The notes beneath the pieces were generated by a model. It was not told the DNA's origin. It did not search any database and saw nothing but the letters and a program-made list of their open reading frames with translations. Source: an uncultured Clostridia bacterium (GTDB taxonomy: Bacteria; Bacillota; Clostridia; Christensenellales; Borkfalkiaceae). Taken from it: a stretch of 37,032 bases of DNA. The DNA lies in NCBI GenBank assembly GCA_947625695.1, contig CANQPO010000016.1:1-37032 (forward strand), read 5' to 3'. Positions 22,050 to 30,491 of this stretch are shown here, piece after piece (within the stretch, counting starts at the first letter, position 1; each line of letters opens with the position of its first letter). The position numbers were made by a program, and so were the translations under genes.

Positions 22050-22942
22050 AGCAACTGCTTCGCTCCACAACCGCATACAAGGCGATGAGCGGGGGAGAAT
22101 TCCGTTCCGCCCTCGTCATCTTCCCCGACGAAAAGTATCTGCGCGCCCTCTTAAAGGAGTGCGCCAAGCGCTTTTTCGGCGCGGCGGACGGCTCCCGCAC
22201 GGCGACCCTCATCGACGGCGAGAACTTTTCGGACTGTCTCCTTCTCCCCAAGGAGGGGGCAAAGTGGACGGTGGACGACTGCGAAAAAATTTCGGAGGAG
22301 AGTCTGCTCGCCCCCGTGGAGGGGGAAAAGAAACTCTTCCTTCTCGACGCATTCCACACCGCGCCCGCCCTCGTCCAGAACAAGCTGCTGAAAATTTTGG
22401 AGGAGCCGCCCGAGGGGGTGTATTTCCTACTCGGCGCGCCCGCGGAATTTTCGGTGCTGCCCACTGTTCTTTCGCGCACGGTGAAGTACGTCGTCCCTCC
22501 CTTTGCGGAGGAGGAGGTGGAGAGGGCGCTCGCCCGCAAATATCCCGCCGAAGACGTGAAGCGGGCGGCGGGCGCAAGCGGCGGCATCTTCTCGGTGGGG
22601 GAGAGCCTGCTTTCGGGAGAGAACTTCGCGCTCGCGCGGCGGTTTTTGTCCCTCGAGGAGCCGGAACTTTTTTGCCGCGAATTGGGGGAACGGAAGGATA
22701 GAGAGGAATTTTTCGCTGCGCTCAAGAGCCTGCTTCGGGACATGCTCATGCAATCGGCGGGGCAGACGAAGTATGTGCGCTCGGAAACGCCCGACGAAAA
22801 TTATCCGATGGGCGCGCTCATCGCCGCGCTCGAGCTCGTCGGCGAGGCGGAAAAACAAATCAAATTCAATGCAAACTTTGCAAGCTGTCTGTATGCGCTT
22901 GTGCTCGGTATCAAAGAGGAGAAAGAAAAGTGGCAAAGGTAG
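22046..22942 (+). CDS. holB: DNA polymerase III subunit delta' (degenerate P-loop)
   Basis: 298 residues from the ATG that overlaps the yaaO-like stop; the frame open from 21812 lies within that gene and is rejected. The C-terminal two thirds fit HolB: LFLLDAFHTAPALVQNKLLKILEEPPEGVYFLL, then VLPTVLSRTVKYVVPPF. The N-terminal P-loop region of other clamp-loader subunits is replaced by LVIFPDEKYLRALLKE, with no GxxGxGK, and the zinc cysteines of gamma-type subunits are absent. Delta' does not need ATP binding, so it can still work. It is followed by ricT with a 13-base overlap, as in Firmicutes. Confidence 0.85.
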   Translation: MKQLLRSTTAYKAMSGGEFRSALVIFPDEKYLRALLKECAKRFFGAADGSRTATLIDGENFSDCLLLPKEGAKWTVDDCEKISEESLLAPVEGEKKLFLLDAFHTAPALVQNKLLKILEEPPEGVYFLLGAPAEFSVLPTVLSRTVKYVVPPFAEEEVERALARKYPAEDVKRAAGASGGIFSVGESLLSGENFALARRFLSLEEPELFCRELGERKDREEFFAALKSLLRDMLMQSAGQTKYVRSETPDENYPMGALIAALELVGEAEKQIKFNANFASCLYALVLGIKEEKEKWQR

Positions 22943-23787
22943 TCGTCATCAAATTCAAAGGGAATTGCAAGCCCTACTATTTTACCTCGGGCGGACTCAC
23001 GCTCAAGCGAGGGCAGGGGGTCATCGTGGAGACCTCCCGCGGCACCGAGTACGGCACGGTGGTGGAGCCCGAATGGGAGGCGGAGGCAACTTCGCCCTTA
23101 AAGCCCGTTCTGCGCGTCGCGACGGAAAAGGACCTCGAAACGGTGCGCTATAACGAAAGCCGCCGCGCCGAGGCGCTCAAGATCTGCAAGGAAAAGGTCG
23201 CCGCACGCGGGCTCAAGATGAAGATCATCTCCTGCGAATTCACCTTCGACGGGAGCAAGGTCATCTTCTACTTCTCGGCAGAGGGGCGGGTGGACTTCCG
23301 CGAGCTCGTAAAAGACCTTGCGGCGGTTTTCCACATCCGCATCGAACTTCGTCAGGTGGGCATCCGCGACGAAACGCGCATCTTGGGCGGCGTCGCCCCC
23401 TGCGGCAGGGAGTGCTGCTGCGCGAGTTGTATGCCCGACTTCCGCAAAGTCAGCATCAAAATGGCGAAAAATCAGGGACTGTCGCTCAACCCCACCAAGA
23501 TCAGCGGGCTGTGCGGGCGGCTCATGTGCTGCCTCTCCTATGAGAACGATTACTACGCGGGCGCCTTCAAAAAGATGCCCAAGATCGGCTCCATGGTGGG
23601 CACTCCCGAGGGGCAGGGCTCGGTCATCACCGTCAACATGCTCAACATGCAGGTGCGGGTGAAGATCGAAAAGGACGGCAGTCTTTTCTACCGCGATTTT
23701 CCCGTCGATCAGCTCGCTTTCAAGCGCGCGCCCGAGAAGAACGAGAAAGAGGATGACGACGACAGCGACAAAATTCCCGAAGAATAA
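22930..23787 (+). CDS. ricT: PSP1-domain protein RicT (YaaT)
   Basis: 285 residues, GTG start with AGAGGAG 8 bases before. The PSP1 domain covers most of the protein. The conserved cysteine set is intact: CGRECCCASC and then CGRLMCCLSY. In B. subtilis RicT with RicA and RicF carries Fe-S clusters and steers RNase Y processing, sporulation, biofilm and competence. Its neighbour holB is the conserved partner. The C-terminus is a highly acidic tail (EDDDDSDKIPEE). A new promoter lies shortly after its stop. Confidence 0.95.
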   Translation: MAKVVVIKFKGNCKPYYFTSGGLTLKRGQGVIVETSRGTEYGTVVEPEWEAEATSPLKPVLRVATEKDLETVRYNESRRAEALKICKEKVAARGLKMKIISCEFTFDGSKVIFYFSAEGRVDFRELVKDLAAVFHIRIELRQVGIRDETRILGGVAPCGRECCCASCMPDFRKVSIKMAKNQGLSLNPTKISGLCGRLMCCLSYENDYYAGAFKKMPKIGSMVGTPEGQGSVITVNMLNMQVRVKIEKDGSLFYRDFPVDQLAFKRAPEKNEKEDDDDSDKIPEE

Positions 23788-23806
23788 AAAAATTCCGTGA
23801 AAAAAC

Positions 23807-23835
23807 TTTACGAAATAAAAATCTTGTGATATAAT
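23807..23835 (+). promoter_or_regulatory. Promoter of the ferredoxin gene
   Basis: TTTACG (23807-23812), 17-base spacer, perfect TATAAT (23830-23835) preceded by TG. Confidence 0.75.
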
Positions 23836-23864
23836 ACGGATAAGATTTTTATGGAGGTGTCACT

Positions 23865-24035
23865 ATGGCTCATAAGATCAGCGACGCTTGCGTCTCCTGC
23901 GGCGCGTGCGCGGATACTTGCCCCGTAGGCGCCATCGCACCCGGCGATACGACGTATGTTGTCGATCCCGACGTCTGCATCGACTGCGGCGCATGCGAGG
24001 ACGGTTGCCCCACCGGAGCGATCGAAGCCGAATAA
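23865..24035 (+). CDS. 2[4Fe-4S] ferredoxin
   Basis: 56 residues, the classic size of clostridial ferredoxin. It holds two CxxCxxCxxxCP clusters: CVSCGACADTCP and CIDCGACEDGCP, in two symmetric halves. It carries electrons at low potential in the cytoplasm, typical of fermentative anaerobes. GGAGGT lies 6 bases before the ATG. It has its own promoter and terminator, so it is a single-gene unit. Short length explains why open-frame scans above 60 codons miss it. Confidence 0.96.
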   Translation: MAHKISDACVSCGACADTCPVGAIAPGDTTYVVDPDVCIDCGACEDGCPTGAIEAE

Positions 24036-24052
24036 CATCGGAAGAAAAAAAC

Positions 24053-24076
24053 GGGCGCGTCTTAGCGCCCTTTTTT
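24053..24076 (+). terminator. Intrinsic terminator after the ferredoxin gene
   Basis: GGGCGC (24053-24058), six-base loop, GCGCCC (24065-24070), then six T. Confidence 0.9.
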
Positions 24077-24089
24077 CTTAGGCGAAAAT

Positions 24090-24752
24090 ATGCAAGTCAT
24101 CGAACCCCTTCTCATCGGCAATTATCAAATCATACAGGACACTTCTCTTTACCGCTTCACTTCGGACAGCGTGCTTTTGGCGCGCTTTCTGCGGGCGAAA
24201 AAGGGGGAGCGCGTCGCCGACTTCTGTTCGGGAAGCGGCATTGTGGGACTCCACTTTTTTGCCGAAAACAAGGGGGTGGAGCACGTCACCCTCTTCGAAA
24301 TGCAGAAAGAGCTCGCCGAAATGAGCCGCCGCACCGTCGCGCTCAACGGGCTGAAAGATACCTTCACGGTGGAAAACTGCCGCCTGCAGGACATTCCCGC
24401 CGAGTACACCGAAAAGTTTTCCCTCATTCTCTGCAACCCGCCCTACGAGCGGGAGGGGTTTGAAAAGGCGGACGGGGGAAAGGCAATTTGCCGCAAGGAG
24501 CTCTCGCTCACCCTTCAGGAGCTCGTGCGCGCCGCGGGCAGGTGCCTCAAATTCGGCGGCAGGTTTGCGCTCGTGCACCGCGCGGACAGGCTCGCCGAGG
24601 TATTCTGCGCCCTGCATCAGGAGAACCTCGAACCCAAAAAGCTGCAGCTCGTTGCGGGAAAGGAAAACGCCAAACCGTATGCTGCGCTTGTGGCGGCGGT
24701 CAAGGGCGGCAAGGCGGGGCTCGAAGTGCTTCCCGCAAAAATCAACGCATAA
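24090..24752 (+). CDS. trmN6: tRNA1(Val) (adenine37-N6)-methyltransferase family protein
   Basis: 220 residues. Family opening is YQIIQDTSLYRFTSDSVLLARFL; the SAM loop is ADFCSGSGIVGL; the N6-adenine catalytic motif NPPY lies in LILCNPPYEREG; the substrate-binding strand is GGRFALVHRADRL. It resembles YabB of B. subtilis. It sits before rsmI, as in the yaaT-yabB-yabC series. The start is only 14 bases past the ferredoxin terminator, so its promoter is unclear: read-through, or initiation inside the ferredoxin gene, is needed. Confidence 0.9.
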   Translation: MQVIEPLLIGNYQIIQDTSLYRFTSDSVLLARFLRAKKGERVADFCSGSGIVGLHFFAENKGVEHVTLFEMQKELAEMSRRTVALNGLKDTFTVENCRLQDIPAEYTEKFSLILCNPPYEREGFEKADGGKAICRKELSLTLQELVRAAGRCLKFGGRFALVHRADRLAEVFCALHQENLEPKKLQLVAGKENAKPYAALVAAVKGGKAGLEVLPAKINA

Positions 24753-24763
24753 AGGGGGGATAT

Positions 24764-25564
24764 ATGGTAAGTTTTGTCGCAACGCCCATCGGGAATCTCA
24801 AGGACATCACCCTGCGCGCCCTCGAAGCGCTCAAGTCTGCGGACGTCATCTTCTGTGAGGATACCCGCCACACCTTAAAACTTCTCACGGCGTACAACAT
24901 CAAAAAGCCCCTTTTGTCCTGTCATAAATTCAACGAACGTGAGGCGGCGGAAAAAATTTTGGCGGCTTCCCGCGAGGGGAAGGAGGTCGTTATCGTCTCG
25001 GACGCGGGCATGCCCGCCGTCTCCGACCCCGGGAACGTCGTCTGCAGTATTTTGCGCGAGGCGGGGGAGCCGTACACCGTCCTTCCGGGCGCGTGCGCGT
25101 TCGTCTGCGCGCTCGTCCTCTCCGCCTTGCCCTCCGACCGCTTCACTTTCATCGGCTTTTTGCCCGACAAAGCGGGGGAGCGCAAAGCCCTTCTTGCAAA
25201 GTACAAGGAGTATGGGGAGACGCTCGTCTTTCACTCCGCCCCGCAGGACGTGGAGCGGGACATTGCCGCTATGTACGAAGTGTTCGGCGAGAGAAAGGCG
25301 TGCGCCGTGCGGGAGATCACGAAGATCCACGAGGAGAGCCTTCCCTTTCTTCTTTCGGAGGGACTTTTGGGCGAAAAACGGGGGGAATACGTCCTCATCG
25401 TGGAGGGCGCAAAGGAGGAAAACCCCCTCAATTTGCTCTCCCCGCGCGAGCACGTCAAAAAATATATGGACGAAGGGCTCGACAAAAAGGAGGCGCTCAA
25501 ACGCGCCGCCAAGGACCGCGGAGTCCCCAAGAGCGAACTTTATAAGGAGACGCTCGATCTGTAA
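24764..25564 (+). CDS. rsmI: 16S rRNA (cytidine1402-2'-O)-methyltransferase RsmI
   Basis: 266 residues from the ATG at 24764, with AAAGGGGGGA just before it. Tetrapyrrole-methylase fold: VSFVATPIGNLKDITLRALEALKSADVIFCEDTRHT at the start (the SAM site), then VSDAGMPAVSDPG and VLPGACAFVCAL. It modifies C1402 in the decoding centre, with RsmH as partner. The gene starts 11 bases after trmN6, so they form an operon. The C-terminal helical tail is present. Confidence 0.95.
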   Translation: MVSFVATPIGNLKDITLRALEALKSADVIFCEDTRHTLKLLTAYNIKKPLLSCHKFNEREAAEKILAASREGKEVVIVSDAGMPAVSDPGNVVCSILREAGEPYTVLPGACAFVCALVLSALPSDRFTFIGFLPDKAGERKALLAKYKEYGETLVFHSAPQDVERDIAAMYEVFGERKACAVREITKIHEESLPFLLSEGLLGEKRGEYVLIVEGAKEENPLNLLSPREHVKKYMDEGLDKKEALKRAAKDRGVPKSELYKETLDL

Positions 25565-25588
25565 TTTCACCAAAGCGCCCCAAAGCGC

Positions 25589-25617
25589 TTGCCATTGCAG
25601 TGGGAAAGGGCTATAAT
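25589..25617 (+). promoter_or_regulatory. Promoter of the O-antigen-ligase-like gene, leaderless geometry
   Basis: TTGCCA (25589-25594), 17-base spacer, perfect TATAAT (25612-25617), then six bases and ATG. Confidence 0.65.
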
Positions 25618-25623
25618 GAAGGT

Positions 25624-27084
25624 ATGTTAATAGAGTGTATGAACAAAATCGGGGAATGGCGCGCCGTCAGGCTTTTGCGCGCCTTTTTGCAGTCCGCGTG
25701 GTTCACGGCGCTCACCGTTTTGCTCATGGTGTTTTCCAACGTCTTTTCGCTGGAACTTCCCGTATTCTATCTCTATTTCTTTTTTGCGCTTCTCATCGTT
25801 CTTTTTTGCGACGACTTAAAGCCCGTCGTTCCCATCATGCTCTGCTGCTACATGTCCATCTCCTACGCCAATAATCCCGCGGCGTTTCCCCCCAAGGACG
25901 AAGCGGGTTGGCGGGCGTCCGTCTTTTACGACCCGTCCTTCGTTCTGCAGATTTCTTTCCTCATCGCAGCGGCGGTCATCCTCGTGTTGGGGCGGCTCGT
26001 CGTCATTCTCATGCGCGGCGAAAACAAAAAATTGCCCGCGCTTGCGTTGGGGTTCGGCGGGCTCGGCCTCTCCTACGTGCTTGCGGGGCTGTTCAGCGGC
26101 TATTACGATTTCCGAACCGCGCTCTTCGGCGCAGCGCAGATCCTCTCCCTCTGCGGACTGTACTTTTTGTGCTATTACGGAATAGATTGGAAGAACACCA
26201 AAAAAGAGGCGTTTGCGGTCATGTTCACGGCGCTCGGGATCGGCATTTTGTGCGAGGTCTTCGGTATGTACTGCCTTTCGGGGGAACTTTCCTCCGTCTT
26301 TACGGAGGGCGAGGTCAATCGGGGCAACTTGGTCACGGGCTGGGGGGTCTACAACAACGTCGGGTGCGCGCTCGCCATCTGCGCCCCCGCGCCTCTCTAC
26401 TTTGCCGCGACGAAAAAGCATGGGTATCTCGGCATTCTCCTCGCCACCGTCCTCTATCTCGGGGTCGTCTTTACCCAGAGCCGCGGCTCCATGCTCCTTG
26501 GCGGAGTTGCCTTTTTCATCGGGATCGTCGCCATGCTTGTCGTCGGCGGGAAGAGCAGGTTAAAAGCAAACTTCATCACGGTGGGAGCGATCGCCGCAGT
26601 CGCGGTCGTCGTTCTCGTCGTCATTCTGTGCGACCCCGCCTTCAAGCAGAGGGTGTTGGAGGCGTTTTCGGGACTCTTCGAAGTGGGACTCGACGACAGC
26701 GGACGGTGGGAGATCTACCAAGGCGGCATTGATCAGTTCAAAAAGGCTCCCTTCTTCGGCGTCGGGTTTTACCAGTGCGGCGCATTCCGTTGGGGAGATC
26801 TTCCCGATAACGCCTTTTTGCCGCCCCGCTACCACGATACATACGTGCAGCTCCTCGCCTCGGGCGGGATCTTCGCGCTCGCCTGCTATGCGCTGCACCG
26901 GTTCGAAACGGTCGTGCTCCTCTGCCGCCATATCACCGCCGAAAAGATCTTCGTCGCCGTCTGCATCGCGGCGTTCCTGCTCACGAGCTTTGTCGATTGC
27001 CACTTCTTCAATTTCGGCCCGGGCATGCTGTACGGCACCCTTCTCGCCTTCGCCGAGGGAAGCGAAAGAACGGACATACAATAG
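25624..27084 (+). CDS. O-antigen ligase / Wzy-type polymerase family membrane protein
   Basis: 486 residues from ATG 25624; GTG 25600 and ATG 25639 are alternatives. About 11 membrane helices are visible. The Wzy_C signature stretch LGVVFTQSRGSMLLGGVAF lies in the middle. A periplasmic-type loop has GVGFYQCGAFRWGDLPDNAFLPPRYHDTYVQLLASGGIF, with the H-x-T-Y of ligase-like proteins. In Gram-positive bacteria such proteins join or polymerise lipid-linked sugars of capsule, teichoic or wall glycans. No glycosyltransferase is beside it. The position of the -10 six bases before this ATG and the lack of Shine-Dalgarno suggest a leaderless message. Confidence 0.82.
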   Translation: MLIECMNKIGEWRAVRLLRAFLQSAWFTALTVLLMVFSNVFSLELPVFYLYFFFALLIVLFCDDLKPVVPIMLCCYMSISYANNPAAFPPKDEAGWRASVFYDPSFVLQISFLIAAAVILVLGRLVVILMRGENKKLPALALGFGGLGLSYVLAGLFSGYYDFRTALFGAAQILSLCGLYFLCYYGIDWKNTKKEAFAVMFTALGIGILCEVFGMYCLSGELSSVFTEGEVNRGNLVTGWGVYNNVGCALAICAPAPLYFAATKKHGYLGILLATVLYLGVVFTQSRGSMLLGGVAFFIGIVAMLVVGGKSRLKANFITVGAIAAVAVVVLVVILCDPAFKQRVLEAFSGLFEVGLDDSGRWEIYQGGIDQFKKAPFFGVGFYQCGAFRWGDLPDNAFLPPRYHDTYVQLLASGGIFALACYALHRFETVVLLCRHITAEKIFVAVCIAAFLLTSFVDCHFFNFGPGMLYGTLLAFAEGSERTDIQ

Positions 27085-27109
27085 CGCATTTTCAAAATAA
27101 CCGCAAAAC

Positions 27110-27147
27110 GGAAGCCCCCCCGAAACTCGCGTCTCGGAGGGGCTTCC
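27110..27147. terminator. Bidirectional terminator between the ligase gene and spmB
   Basis: A 14-bp stem with one mismatch (27110-27123 with 27134-27147) and a 10-base loop. It sits between convergent genes. T-runs are short on both sides, so efficiency is uncertain. Confidence 0.7.
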
Positions 27148-27149
27148 TA

Positions 27150-27338
27150 TAATGATAAGGGGGAAAATTATGAGCTGATTTATTTTTGTGCCTTTATTAT
27201 ATGCGGTCATTCGACAAAAGTAAACAATTTTTTTGCGGATTTTCGAAAAAAGATTTTTTTTAACATGTCGGACACATTTTGAAAAAGTCTCTCAAAAAAA
27301 ATCGAAAAACTGAATTTTTCTAACCATCGTTCACTTTT
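27150..27338. other. AT-rich spacer between convergent genes
   Basis: No gene seen. A minus-strand TATAAT (27201-27196) lies in it and could start a short RNA ending at the terminator at 27110, but its -35 is poor. Confidence 0.35.
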
Positions 27339-27851
27339 TCAAATAAACCGGCAGAGGAAACAGCCGAAAATGACCGCGCAAAAGTTGGAAAATAAGGCAA
27401 TGACAATGGGTTTTGCCAAATTTTTTCGCTTGGTGCCCGCAAAGTAGACGGCAGAGATGTAGAACACCGTCTCGCTCGAGCCGTATGCAACGCACGCACA
27501 GCGGGCGATGTAGCTGTCCGCGCCGTAGGTAGAGAAAATTTCAGAAAGGAGTGCGGTGGAGCCGCTCCCCGAAAAGGGCTTGAGTAGCACGAGCTTTGCG
27601 ATCTCGGGCGGAATGCCGAGGAAGCGAAAGGCGGGCGCAAGAAAGGAGGTGAGCTTTGCCGCAAGCCCGCTCGCCTCGAAGAGCTCGGAGAGCATGAGCA
27701 TCGCGGCAAGGTAGGGGAAGAGGGAGCAAAGCAGGGGAATGGCCTCTTTGATGCCGTCGGTGAAGCAGTCGTAGAGCTTCACCCTTTTTATGAGCGCGTA
27801 CACAAACAGCGCGAGAAAGAGGAGGGGAACGATGAGGGCGAGATATTTCAT
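27339..27851 (-). CDS. spmB: Spore maturation protein B
   Basis: 170 residues with about four membrane helices. Family features: LLFLALFVYALIKRVKLYDCFTDGIKEAI, then LKPFSGSGSTALLSEIF, then YGADSYIARCACVAYGSSETVFYISAVYFAGTKRK. SpmB works with SpmA in dehydration of the spore core. The nucleoside-recognition (Gate) family fold is shared. Its ATG overlaps the spmA stop by 4 bases, so the pair is translationally coupled. Confidence 0.93.
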   Translation of the reverse strand: MKYLALIVPLLFLALFVYALIKRVKLYDCFTDGIKEAIPLLCSLFPYLAAMLMLSELFEASGLAAKLTSFLAPAFRFLGIPPEIAKLVLLKPFSGSGSTALLSEIFSTYGADSYIARCACVAYGSSETVFYISAVYFAGTKRKNLAKPIVIALFSNFCAVIFGCFLCRFI

Positions 27852-28399
27852 TTTACCCTCTTACGGGTGAGAAAGACGAGAATTCCACCGAGCAATGTGG
27901 AAAAAAAAGTGGCAAGCAGGGTGGGCAAAAAGATATCCACACTGTTTGTGGAGCCGTATGCAAGGCGCAGGGCAATGACGGTGGTTGGCAAAAGTTGTAA
28001 ACTTGTGGCGTTGAGAACAAAGAGCATATCCGCGCCGTAGTGTTCGCGGGCGGCGCAGAATTTTTCGGCGGCTTTTATGCCGAGGGGTGTGGGCGCGCCG
28101 GAGAGCCCCAAAAAGTTGGCGGTGAGGTTACAACTTGCATAGTACACCGCCTCCTTGTTTTGGGAGCGGAAGAGTCTTTTCGCCGCGGGAAAGAGGAGAC
28201 GGGCGAGCTTTTGGGAGAGCCCGCTTTGTTCCATCACCTTAAAAAAGCCGAGCCACACGCAGTACACAGCAAGGAGGGAGAGGGAAAGAGTCGCGGCCTT
28301 TTCCCCGCCTTTTAAGAGCGCGGCAAGAAACCCGTTCGGGTTCACAAACAAAAGCGCAACGGTGGAGATGAGAAAGACGATGGCAAAAATACCGTTCAC
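27848..28399 (-). CDS. spmA: Spore maturation protein A
   Basis: 183 residues from the GTG at 28399, which matches where SpmA relatives start (NGIFAIVFLISTVALLF). The frame stays open upstream to 28540, but that part is repeat DNA and is rejected. Motifs: WLGFFKVMEQSGLSQKLARLL, SCNLTANFLGLSGAPTPLGIKAAE, LNATSLQLLPTTVIALRLAYGS. It acts with SpmB in spore core dehydration. There is no Shine-Dalgarno. A TACAAT lies five bases upstream, and a minus-strand terminator lies just before that, so the promoter region is squeezed against repeat DNA. Confidence 0.88.
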   Translation of the reverse strand: MNGIFAIVFLISTVALLFVNPNGFLAALLKGGEKAATLSLSLLAVYCVWLGFFKVMEQSGLSQKLARLLFPAAKRLFRSQNKEAVYYASCNLTANFLGLSGAPTPLGIKAAEKFCAAREHYGADMLFVLNATSLQLLPTTVIALRLAYGSTNSVDIFLPTLLATFFSTLLGGILVFLTRKRVK

Positions 28400-28424
28400 G
28401 CTTGATTGTATGTGGAAAACTTTT

Positions 28425-28464
28425 AAAAAATGCCCCGCCGACGCGCGTTGCGCTTCGGCGGGGC
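28425..28464 (-). terminator. Intrinsic terminator upstream of spmA on the same strand
   Basis: Minus strand stem of 10 bp (28464-28455 with 28441-28432), an inner GCGC/GCGC stem, then A and six T (28430-28425). It would stop transcription arriving from the repeat cluster and so isolate spmA. Confidence 0.75.
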
Positions 28465-28494
28465 AAGGAAGGCTTTCTCCGCGCACATCACTAC

Positions 28495-28852
28495 TCTTGC
28501 CCTCCCCCAACTCGTTGGGGGAGGGGTAGGGGAGGGGCAAGTAGGGGGGTAGGGGGTGGGGCGTGTTTCATGTCATTTCGCCACGCGCTTCTAAATAATG
28601 TCATTTCGACCAAGCGCAGCGCGCGGAGAAATCTCACATTATTAAAAATAAGGTAGAGATGTTTCGACTCCACTGCGTTCCGCTCAACATGACATTTGGG
28701 AACAGTTTACCCCCTCCAGTGGAGGGGGACTAAGGGGGTGGGCTTGCTGTCCCTTTTAGGGAAAGTACCCGCGAAGCGGGGGAAAGGGTTCTCAAAAACC
28801 CCTCAGTCTCGCTCCGCTCGCCAGCTCCCCTAAAAGGGGCGCCAAGTATCTC
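28495..28852. repeat. Composite intergenic repeat cluster 4
   Basis: No credible gene. It contains a CCCCCAACTCGTTGGGGG palindrome (about 28504-28521), a GTCATTTCGAC...GTTC...CATGAC palindromic module at 28600-28693, a 'cccctccagtggagggggactaagggggtgggc' module (about 28711-28743) and a 'ctgtcccttttagggaaag ... cccctaaaaggggcgccaag' module (about 28747-28847). It ends at the stop codon of the leucine-rich-repeat gene. Confidence 0.78.
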
Positions 28853-30491
28853 TCACCCCTCCCGTTTCCAAGAATATCTGCAGTAAGTGTCCGTCAAATA
28901 CTGTGCCGCTGTTGCAGGGTCATCAAGCCCAGAAAGAGGTTGCTCTATGCCGAAATATATTAACAACGCTTTCCACTCATTAGGGTTTTCAAAATACACT
29001 TTTTTCAAACTGCCACAATCCTCAAACGCACTATATCCAATTTCGGTCACATTGCTTGGAATGGTGATTGAAGTTAACCCACTGCAACCATAGAACGCGC
29101 CATCTCCTATTGAGGTCACGCCACTGCCAATGCTGATAGAAATCAATCCTATGCAATTCTCAAACGCGCCATCTCCAATCGAGATCACGCTACTGCCAAT
29201 GCTAACAGAAGCCAATTTAATGCAAGTGGAGAACGCGAAGGGTCCGATCGAATGTACATTCTTTCCGATGGTGACGGAAGTTAATTCAATGCAATTAAAG
29301 AAGGCGGAATTTCCAATCGAAGTGACGCCGTCGCCGATTACAACCGACGTCAAACTGTTACAATGTTCAAAAGCATAATCTTCAATAAAATTCACATTGT
29401 CTGGAATTTTAAGTTCATCTTTCAATCCGCACCCTACAAATGCATACGCCCCAATCGAAACGATGCTGTCGGGTATGGATATTTCGGTTAATTCGGAGTT
29501 TCCAGAAAATGCTTCACCCGCAATCACCGTTGTGCCTTCTTTGATCTTGTATTTCCCCGAAATCTCTTCAGATGCTTCCATCAAATATTTTCCGAGATAA
29601 ATTACGCCGCTCTCATCTTTCTCTCCGTTTTTCTCCAAAATAATCGGTCCCGCCGAAAACATATTCTCCGATCGACGTAAGCGTTTCGGGGAGAACGAGA
29701 TCGGTCAACTCGGTACATCCGTAAAACATGTGACCGGGGATCGAGAGAATACCTTCTCCAAAAGTCACCTTTTGCAACTTTGTTTTATTAAAAAGGCCGG
29801 GTTCTAAGCTTAACGAATAAACTTCTTTGCAGTTCTTGGCATTCCAGTTGACCGTCGTTAAGTTTTCGCAGGCGTAAAACGACCGATCTCCTATCTCCGT
29901 CACATTTTTCGGTATCGTAACAGCGGTCAATCCGTTGCAACCATAAAACGCATTACTTCCAATCGAGGTCACGCTGTCGGGAATGGTGATTGAAGTCAAC
30001 CCGCTGCACTCCGCGAACGCCCTTCTTCCAATCGAGGTCACGGGCTTGCCGTCATAGTTGTTTGTAATGATGAGATCGGTATCTTTGCAATCGCCGAGAC
30101 CTGAAACTTCGTATTCTTTGTCCTCGTTGATGAGGGTATATTCGAGTCCGAGGCTTGCCTTTGTTCCGCAGACTTTGCAGGTCATATTCTCAAAGTCATG
30201 CCCCACGAGCGGAAGGGCCTCCGTCTCCTTTTCCCCGCAGGCGCAGGAACGCTCTTTTATGCCCGTTTTTTTGCAGGTCGCTTCTTTTGTCACCTTCCAT
30301 TCGCCGAAAGAATGGACGTGCGGCGCGGGTGTGCTCCCTTGCTCACCCTGTTCGCCTTGATTGCCGCTCGGGTCGGTGATGGGTGGATTGTTGCCCGTTT
30401 CGTCGCTCTTCTCGCCGCACGCCGTAACGCTAAACGCCATGCAGAAGGCCGTTGCGATCGCCATGAGGACGACCAAAAATTTGTGTTTCAT
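28853..30491 (-). pseudogene. BspA-like leucine-rich-repeat lipoprotein, one-base frameshift
   Basis: Two open frames overlap at 29613-29662: 30491-29613 (292 codons) and its continuation to 28853. The front part has a lipoprotein signal (SVTACGEK), a GNQGEQGEQG linker, a cysteine/histidine zinc-ribbon-like unit (HVHSFGEW...CACGEKE...CKVCGT) and BspA-type LRRs (LTSITIPDSVTSIGSNAFYGC). The rear part continues with eight or so repeats (GVTSIGNSAFFNC, SVISIGDGAFENC). Removing one A from the A5 run (plus strand T5 at 29628-29632) joins them into GGTDYFGENGEKDESGVIY, which fits the family. This may be a sequencing error, a true pseudogene or phase variation. Such proteins are surface adhesins. AAAGGAGAT lies before the ATG. 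Confidence 0.85.

Noticed and set aside
27110-27217. Second small RNA on the minus strand
   Set aside because: There is a TATAAT and a terminator hairpin, but the -35 is poor and the hairpin is explained as the shared terminator of the convergent genes.
28400-28540. N-terminal extension of SpmA
   Set aside because: The extra codons are translated repeat and terminator DNA. SpmA relatives begin at the GTG at 28399.
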